Below, in pieces: positions 57,958 through 64,000 of a DNA stretch of 64,000 nt. The notes under the pieces are model-generated. The model was not told the origin of the DNA. It saw only the letters and a list, made by a program, of their open reading frames with translations, and did no database searches. Location of the stretch: NCBI RefSeq assembly GCF_965363235.1, contig NC_134838.1:6205001-6269000 (forward strand). The letters run 5' to 3'. The DNA comes from Mytilus galloprovincialis (lineage: Eukaryota > Mollusca > Bivalvia > Mytilida > Mytilidae). Both the position numbers and the translations under genes were made by a program. How positions within the stretch are numbered: the first letter of the stretch is position 1; every line of letters begins with the position of its first letter.

Positions 57958-60900
57958 CTGAAAATAGAAAAAAAATAAGTCATTAAATTAATTTTACACA
58001 AAAATTATTAGCTACTGTGGTATCATTATCATTTGTTAGATATCAATTTCTTGGATTGTGTGGGTACAGGTAAATCACAAAATTAAATGTTCCAATGAAA
58101 TGACAAATTTTCTATAGGCTTGTATGCAGACCTTAAAGTTAAAGATCCATGAACAAACAAGTTTTCCTTTATCCACTAAAATAAATGAATCCACAGTAAT
58201 ATATGTTTTTTTTAATCAAAATTCAGAGTTAAAAGAAGTATCTTCTGTATATGGAACTTTTAGCTGTCATATATTTTTAAATTTTTTTATCATTTAAAGA
58301 AACTGACACTAACTTTCATATTGGTGAACTGCAGATCAAATAGTTTACATGTCACTCTGAATATGCATGCTGTATTTGCTGTTATAAGTAGATGTAATAC
58401 ACAGCCATCTGTAAATCAAGTTTCATTTAGAAATTTTCATACTGATTATCTCCCCTTGAAGTCTTACTTTCTAATCAAATTCAACGATGTTTGGAACATA
58501 AATCCTCCGTCTCTACCAATGACCCCCAGTCCACCACTACGTCCATTACTGTCTATACACACTAGTTCTGGCTCCATGTCTTTATTAGCTACCATACATT
58601 TAGCATATACAATATCACCAACCTGAAACAAATTACAGTAAGTACATAGTCAAATTGTATTTATATATACATGAAAATCCATCATTGGGGGGTTCCAATC
58701 CAGGATCCCGCTTACTGTTTTGTCAGATTCCTGTATCCCGCTTACACTATGTACGTAAGCAATTCTCATTTTTTTTGTCATTTCTCGGGGGCTGCAAGAC
58801 CTCTTTTCCCGTTTTCACGCCACAATAATTTGACTTTCACGTGTCATGCTTGCAAAAAATCGGCAATCCCGTGTCACGCTTAGACCCCAATGAGACCCAC
58901 ATCATTATATCTCACCCTTGAAATTAACTATCTATTAGAGCTAATTTCCTAGTGCTTGAGTTGTAGAATAAAACTTTGGTTGGCTTGTTTGCTTTGTTTG
59001 TATAATTATTTGCTCATTATTGAAATGTACCCAAAATTTGACAAAACAAAGGACAATCCACATTATTTTCAAAAAATTTTGTCATGGTTTCAGACATGTG
59101 ACAGAGTTGCCATAACTGGAGATTTGGAAATTTTCAGCTGGAGTTTGGGCCTCATAACTGGAGATTTTTTTATCGACATACGCAATGGTTTTTTTAGTGT
59201 TTTAACTGCATCTCTTCTCTTTTTTGTTGTCAAAAGAACAATAACTCCATACCTTTAAACACCTGCATATCCCTTTTTACTTGATAACAAGAGTGCACAC
59301 GCTGAAATGTCTCGCCTTCTTTACTAATTATTGATATTATGTTGATAGTCCTAAGTATAAAGCTTTATTAAAAACTGTCACATAAACTTATAATTAACCA
59401 AGATAACTAAACAAAGACCAATGAACCATGAAAATGAGGTCAAGGTCAGATGAACCATGCCAGGCAGACATGTACAGCTAACAATGCTTCCATACAACAA
59501 ATATAGTTGACCTATTACTTATAGTTTGAGAAAAATAGACCAAAACACAAAAACTTAACACTGAGCAATGAACCGTGAAAATGAGGTTGAGGTCAAATAA
59601 AACCTGTGGGACTGACATATAGATCATAAAAAAAATCCATACACCAAATATAGTTGACCTATGGCATATATAGTATTAGATAAAAAGACCAAAACTCAAA
59701 AACTTAACTTTGACCACTCAACCATGAAAATGAGGTCAAGGTCAGATGACATCTGCCCGCTAGACATGTACATCTTACAATCATTCCATACAACAAATAT
59801 AGTAGATCTATTGCATAAAGTATGAGAAAAACAGACCAAAACACAAAAACTTAACTATAACCACTGAACCATGAAAATGAGGTCAAGGTCAGATGACACC
59901 TGCCAGTTGGACATGTACACCTTACAATCCTTTCATACACCGAATTTACTAGACCTATTGCTTATAGTATCTGAGATATGGACTTGACCATCAAAACTTA
60001 ACCTTGTTCACTGATCCATGAAATGAGGTCGAGGTCAAATGAAAACTGTCTGACAGGCATGAGGACCTTGCAAGGTACGCACATACCAAATATAATTATC
60101 CTATTACTTATAATAAGAGAGAATTCAACATTACAAAAAAATCTGAACTTTTTTTTCAAGTGGTCACTGAACCATGAAAATGAGGTCAAGGACATTTGAC
60201 ATGTGACTTCATTGCTCAGTGTTAAGTTTTTCTGTTTTGGTCTGTTTTTCTTAAACTATATGCAAAAGGTCAACTACTGTAAACCAACTTATTTTCGCGG
60301 ATACTTTATTTCAGTTTTACCCTTTCTTGACCACTTCGCGGCTATTTAATTTCGCGATTCTCGGATTTACTTGATGTAGTTTAATAAGGAAAGATCCAAG
60401 TTTTACATATTTGCGACGATTTATATTCGCGTTATTTTTCTACTCGCGAAAATCGCGAAAATAAATTGCTCGCGAAATTAAGTTGGTTAACAGTATATCT
60501 GTTGTATGGAAGAATTGTTAGCTGTACATGCCTGCCTGGCATGGTTCTTCTGACCTGGACCTCATTTTTATGGTTCATTGGCCAATGTTGAGTTTTCTTG
60601 GTTAAGTTTATGTGACAGTTGTAATAAAGCTTTATATTTAGGACTATCAACATAATATCAATGATTAGTAAAGAAGGCGAAACATTTCAGCATGTGCATT
60701 CTTGTTTGCCATTGTCATTGTTTTTTTATGAACAGGTTTTATTTAAGTATGTTTTTAGATCTTGTTAGGTAATTTTCCAATTTGGATTTAACACTTCTTT
60801 TGAGATGAACTTATAAAATTCTCAGATATTTCTGTGAGGCAAAATAAAAATATATGTATGGTTCCAGTTACCGGTAACCCTACCTTCCCTACTTTTTCGT

Positions 60901-63259
60901 CTTAAAAATAGCCTACCCTAAAGATTTTATTGTCCTTTTTCATTAAGCACTGTTAAAGTCAGAATGTTGCTCCCATAGACTCAATGTAAAAAAAAACCAT
61001 AAAATAAAAAAAAATCCCTACCTACCTACCCTAACTTTTTTTTTAGATGTAACTGGAACCACACATACTTTTTTATTTGGCCTGATCAACATTACCTTAA
61101 CGTCAGGTCTGTTTCTTTTGGTTGCTCCTTCAAATGCCAAGTAGGACAGAGTTGCCAAGTCACTGCTACCGATATCCAGTCTAAATACATCTCCTGCCTT
61201 AGCTGCAACTATCCCTATGATTGGATCTCCCTTAACAGCAACATACTAAAACAGAATACAGTTGAAATTTATATTATAAGTTTAGAACAATTCTATTTCA
61301 AATGTTAGGATGGCATCAGTTTGTATGCATTTCTTTCCAAATATGAAAAGAGTATTCCCACGATTTATATTATAAGTTTAGAACAATTCTATTTCAAATG
61401 TTAGGATGGTATCAGTTTGTATGCATTTCTTTCCAAATATGAAAAAAAGTATTCCCATGTTTGCTTCCATATTGCATTGACAGCTATCTTTTTAATTGAT
61501 GGAAAAGTTTATACAGGCTAATTTTATGTTTTATTTCAGATTGTGACACTCTGACTGAATTTTCATGATGGGTGATGCAGGCAAAGCAGGATATGCCTAC
61601 TATGTCTACACATGTGATAGGGTTTGTGCAATTCCATCAGGTTTTGTTTGTTACCTTTTAAATCAATTAATGAGGCGAGAACATTAGTAAACTACTTTTG
61701 CCTAAAATTATTAGTAAGCATACAAAATTTGAGTAAAGTTTCAATGGAATTAAAGCTGCATAAGGGAGCATTGTTTATGAGGCCTATGTACAGCATGATA
61801 AATAGATGGCTATGGTTTAAAATAATACCAGAATTTGGACTAAAAGGGTTTTGACACACAAGATTTTTATATGTTTTTGCTTTGACACCTTTCAAGCATT
61901 CCTATGTATAAGCCTGTCCCAAGTCAGGATCCTGGAATTCAGCGGTCATTGTTTGTTGATGTGTAAAATATTTGTTTTTCATTCATTTTTGATACATATT
62001 AGGCCTTTAGTTTTCTCGTTTGAATTGTTTTACTTTTGTAATTTTGAGCTTACTATGCAGTGTGGGCTTTGATCATAGTTGAAAGCCATATATGGATCCT
62101 GCTTACTATTTTGTCAGATTCCCGTATTCTGCTTACACCATGTTATTGTAAGCAATTCTCATTTTTGTTATTTCCTGTGTCCAGCTAGACTTCATTACCC
62201 ATTTTCATGGCACAATAATTTGATTTTCATGTCAGGCTTACAAAAAAACAGCAATCCTGTGTCACACCTAGACCCACAATTCAGACAAAAACTAACAGTA
62301 TTTTTTAAAATAATTTTTATAATTAATCATTTACTGCAAGTTTTGTGTTTCCAATCTGGCATCAGAAGAGGAAAAAAATTATGATCGACATACTTGGGTA
62401 GGCCTGCTACAGATGATTCCGTCAACAAAAGTAGGCATGTTATACACCATTATGTAGAAAAATCAAATTAGATTTACGACATAACAAGTTTTAGTAGGGT
62501 TGACCACTGAGGAATCAGCATGTAACAGAATTTCAAAACCAGCTAACATTTTCCAAATTTGAGAGTTAAGTACCTTGTGTTATCAGGTTATATTAAAGTA
62601 CATCGTATATAGGTAATTTTTTATCACAAGCAAACGCCTGTGCTCTTGACAAGTCTCTGCTGAGACTACTATAACTATGTGTTATACTTATAGTAGTCTC
62701 AGGTCTCTGTGAGAGCAGTGGCGGATCCAGGGGGGGTTCCAGGGGTGCGCACCCCCCCTTTATTTTTGCCGATCAATGCATTTGTATCGGGACATATGTT
62801 TTGCACCCCCCTTTGCCCTGGGTGCCCTGGGTTAGCACCCCCCCCTTTCGAAAATTCCTGCATCCGCCCCTGGAGAGGATTATAAGGCACTATTTGTCAA
62901 TTTTCCCAAGAACCTTAAAATTAAAAAATATGAACCCTTCGCATTTTTCCAATTTAATTATGCTAGTAAACTTTGACAACAATAACACTTGATAGATCTT
63001 GATCATTTCCCTCTGTTTTTTTGTTTTTTTTTAAGATAAGAGTTATCTCCCTTTGATAAGCATGTACCCGTTTTAGATGAGAGTCGATCCAATAAAAGTT
63101 TGGCTCTTTGAAGCGGAGTAAGCCGCATTTCGTGACAATTATAGATTCTTCATCTTGTCTTAATCCTGGTCCAACTAAAATTTTCGATGTTTTCTCTGAT
63201 TCCTTCAAATTACAAATTAATTCGCCGGGCAAATACACATGTCCAGCATGGTCCACCAT
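57744..63259 (-). CDS. EXOSC3: Exosome complex component RRP40, four coding exons
   Basis: Segments in order of translation: 63259-63068, 61245-61096, 58622-58468, 57957-57744; 711 bases, 236 residues. EXOSC3/RRP40 is one of the three S1/KH cap proteins of the RNA exosome, guiding RNA to the ring in nucleus and cytoplasm. Visible family marks are [20 protein letters not shown] and [10 protein letters not shown] (N-terminal domain), [19 protein letters not shown] and [17 protein letters not shown] (S1 domain, residues 65-114), [20 protein letters not shown], and the KH-domain GMNG signature (residues 189-192) in [15 protein letters not shown]. The human protein is 275 residues; the mussel form lacks most of the human N-terminal extension. 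All junctions are GT-AG and in phase. Confidence 0.96.
58015..58196. mobile_element. TA-flanked MITE, family D, copy 2 (EXOSC3 intron 3)
   Basis: Ends CTGTGGTATCATT and AATGAATCCACAG, flanked by TA at 58013-58014 and 58197-58198, as expected for Tc1/mariner-type insertion. 182 bp, no coding content. Same family as 36078-36291. Confidence 0.85.
58468..58622 (-). CDS. EXOSC3: EXOSC3 coding exon 3
   Basis: Acceptor TTGTTTCAG, donor AGAAA|GTAAGA on the minus strand. Encodes [20 protein letters not shown] and [20 protein letters not shown]. Confidence 0.95.
58687..58899. mobile_element. Short GC-rich element, family G, copy 2
   Basis: Begins GGGGGGTTCCAATCCAGGAT, ends CCCCAATGAGACCCA. CATCATT lies on both sides (58680-58686 and 58900-58906; 7 bp exact, 8 with one mismatch). 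In EXOSC3 intron 2. Confidence 0.85.
59287..60706. mobile_element. Composite family F element with inverted ends (EXOSC3 intron 2)
   Basis: The left ~240 bp (AACAAGAGTGCACACGCTGA, CTCGCCTTCTTTACTAATTA, CATGCCAGGCAGACATGTAC) reappear inverted at 60500-60706. Between them lie about six ~148-bp modules, each with a form of CCATGAAAATGAGGTCAAGG (59425, 59575, 59723, 59869, 60014, 60172). A MITE is inserted at 60277-60493 in the inverted arm. Confidence 0.8.
60277..60493. mobile_element. 217-bp Tc1/mariner-type MITE with exact TA target duplication
   Basis: Ends CTGTAAACCAACTTATTTTC and GAAATTAAGTTGGTTAACAG; TA at 60275-60276 and 60494-60495. The uninterrupted site is seen in the sister arm at 59500-59513 (AAATATAGTTGACCTATT), showing that exactly one TA was duplicated. 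TTCGCG words recur inside. Confidence 0.9.
60859..61061. mobile_element. ~200-bp MITE next to EXOSC3 exon 2
   Basis: Ends TGGTTCCAGTTAC and GTAACTGGAACCA, a perfect 13-bp inverted repeat, with partly matching ATGTATG/CACATAC flanks. Inside: ACCCTACCTTCCCTACTTTT and CCTACCTACCTACCCTAAC. Only about 35 bp from the exon 2 donor. Confidence 0.85.
61096..61245 (-). CDS. EXOSC3: EXOSC3 coding exon 2
   Basis: Acceptor TATTCTGTTTTAG, donor GTTAAG|GTAATG on the minus strand. Fifty codons, most of the S1 domain, phase 0 at both ends. Confidence 0.95.
61267..61460. repeat. Two-copy tandem duplication, 96-bp unit
   Basis: ATTTATATTATAAGTTTAGA starts at 61267 and again at 61363. The units differ by only a few bases (GGCATC/GGTATC, AAAAGAG/AAAAAAAG). 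In EXOSC3 intron 1. Confidence 0.95.
61905..62065 (-). mobile_element. Dispersed bivalve repeat fragment
   Basis: GCCTGTCCCAAGTCAGGATC and TTAGTTTTCTCGTTTGAATT match, in reverse, blocks of the family C body and the segment at 11708-11730. Confidence 0.65.
62090..62280. mobile_element. Short GC-rich element, family G, decayed copy 3
   Basis: GGATCCTGCTTACTATTTTG and TCAGATTCCCGTATTCTGC, then CACAATAATTTGATTTTCAT, follow the order of 55455-55640 with many C-to-T type changes. The terminal G run and target duplication are not seen. Confidence 0.8.
62661..62701. repeat. Perfect 14-bp-stem hairpin
   Basis: TGAGACTACTATAA (62661-62674) and TTATAGTAGTCTCA (62688-62701) with a 13-nt loop. In EXOSC3 intron 1, just left of the next element. 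Confidence 0.9.
62717..62871. mobile_element. Short GC-rich fold-back MITE
   Basis: AGTGGCGGATCCAGG at the left and CTGCATCCGCCCCT at the right form imperfect inverted ends. The interior has C/G runs (GCACCCCCCCTTT, GCACCCCCCCCTTT). Confidence 0.7.
63068..63259 (-). CDS. EXOSC3: EXOSC3 coding exon 1
   Basis: ATG at 63259, 64 codons to CGG, then donor GTACAT. Encodes [20 protein letters not shown] and the [14 protein letters not shown] block. Reading on past the donor gives unrelated residues, while exon 2 restores the family sequence (KR-YVAVKGD). Confidence 0.93.
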
Positions 63260-63490
63260 TTTAAACCTAAAGTCTATTTCCAGAAAGTTTGTTTACATGT
63301 AAAACATTACGATATTGTAGAAAACTTAAATATAACATGAAAATTAAGCCAAATAAAACAATTGTACAACCATCTTTTTTGTCTATTTTGTAATTTTAAA
63401 GTAAGGTTAATTTTAATCTTTCGAATAAAAATGTGATTGAACTTTATGGATATGAACTTTAGGTAAGATTTGCCTCCGTTTGAATGAAAG
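63260..63490. promoter_or_regulatory. Probable bidirectional promoter
   Basis: The start codons of EXOSC3 (minus) and the gene at 63491 (plus) are 231 bp apart and point away from each other. No TATA box is placed convincingly for either gene, and transcription starts cannot be fixed from sequence. Confidence 0.6.
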
Positions 63491-63623
63491 ATGGCGTCGT
63501 CTTATGACAACGTGCAAGTGTCCATCCTTTCGGACGACGAAAGATTTGTACATTTAACAGATGAACCCGTCAAACTTGAACTGGCACGACAAACAGATTG
63601 TGTAACATTAACATTGTTTAAAG
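63491..63623 (+). CDS. First coding exon of an unidentified gene
   Basis: ATG at 63491 in a favourable context (AAAGATGGCG). 44 codons plus one base, then donor AAAG|GTATAA. Product begins MASSYDNVQVSILSDDERFV and contains LTDEPVKLELARQTDCVTL, a regular hydrophobic/acidic alternation that looks like structured protein. Family not recognised; the rest of the gene lies beyond the window or in exons I could not identify before 64000. Confidence 0.6.
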
Positions 63624-64000
63624 GTATAACTTTTCTAAGCTTAGTACTAACGTATGAACAAGATTCTCATAATGAGTTATTTTTCATTGTTCGAAAATCC
63701 ATGTCATATCGGTCGCATTTACGTTGAAATAGCGAAGCATTAATAATTCCTTTACGTTGAAATAGTGCGGCATCACTGATTGGAACTGTTCCATAAGAAG
63801 ACCTTATTCATGGATTATAGTAGATCGTTTTTTTCTTAAGATGCAACTGATAAAAAAGGTGTTGATTATTTTATGACGTCTTAGAATAAAAACGTTATTT
63901 TTGATGTTTGATTTTGCCTATTTTCCTGTCTATATTAATAATTTACTTGAAGTCTGAAGGGAACTAGGTTTTGATTGAGGGGAACTTGTTTATTGTATGC
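63624..64000. other. Presumed intron 1 of the gene at 63491
   Basis: AT-rich, no second exon seen. TTTACGTTGAAATAG recurs at 63718 and 63751, a short direct repeat. Confidence 0.45.

Noticed and set aside
1-64000. tRNA, rRNA or other structured RNA genes
   Set aside because: None recognised by eye on either strand. A covariance-model search was not possible here, so small RNA genes could be missed.

Overview
The window is eukaryotic: AT-rich, with GT-AG introns, large introns and dense interspersed and tandem repeats. Two confident orthologues (ISCA1, EXOSC3) and several repeat families that I recognise from bivalve genomes point to a bivalve mollusc, most likely a mussel of the genus Mytilus. 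The genus is a judgement from repeat recognition, not something the sequence proves.

Layout. (1) About 6.3-35.3 kb, plus strand: one gene with eight coding exons, spliced in phase into a 705-residue, largely polar protein that I do not recognise. Its 5' end lies further left. Its introns, and in one case an exon-intron boundary, hold five different minisatellite arrays: a 51-bp array (10.65-12.67 kb), a 27-bp array (19.35-20.44 kb), a 55-bp-core mosaic (21.78-25.40 kb), a 32-bp array (29.11-29.27 kb) and a 96-bp array (29.34-32.80 kb). The 96-bp array is a 36-fold amplification of the end of a coding exon together with its 5' splice site. (2) About 37.9-50.0 kb: an intergenic transposon graveyard. 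It holds Penelope-like reverse transcriptase copies in both orientations, remnants of two LINEs, a degenerate ~60-bp tandem array split by one Penelope-like copy, and a ~1.8-kb element with terminal inverted repeats. (3) 50.6-55.9 kb, plus strand: ISCA1, four coding exons, 129 residues. (4) 63.26-57.74 kb, minus strand: EXOSC3/RRP40, four coding exons, 236 residues, convergent with ISCA1. (5) 63.49 kb rightwards: the first coding exon of an unidentified gene, divergent from EXOSC3 across about 230 bp that probably form a bidirectional promoter.

The genes show no operon-like functional link. ISCA1 acts in mitochondrial iron-sulfur cluster maturation, EXOSC3 in RNA processing and decay. The notable biology is in repeat birth and nesting: a satellite grown inside one dispersed-repeat insertion, a satellite grown from an exon edge, a MITE inside a Penelope-like element inside a LINE, and MITE insertions whose TA target duplications can be read off directly.

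All splice models were assembled by eye from frame continuity, splice dinucleotides and, for ISCA1 and EXOSC3, similarity to the human proteins. Repeat boundaries are approximate unless a target-site duplication is stated.
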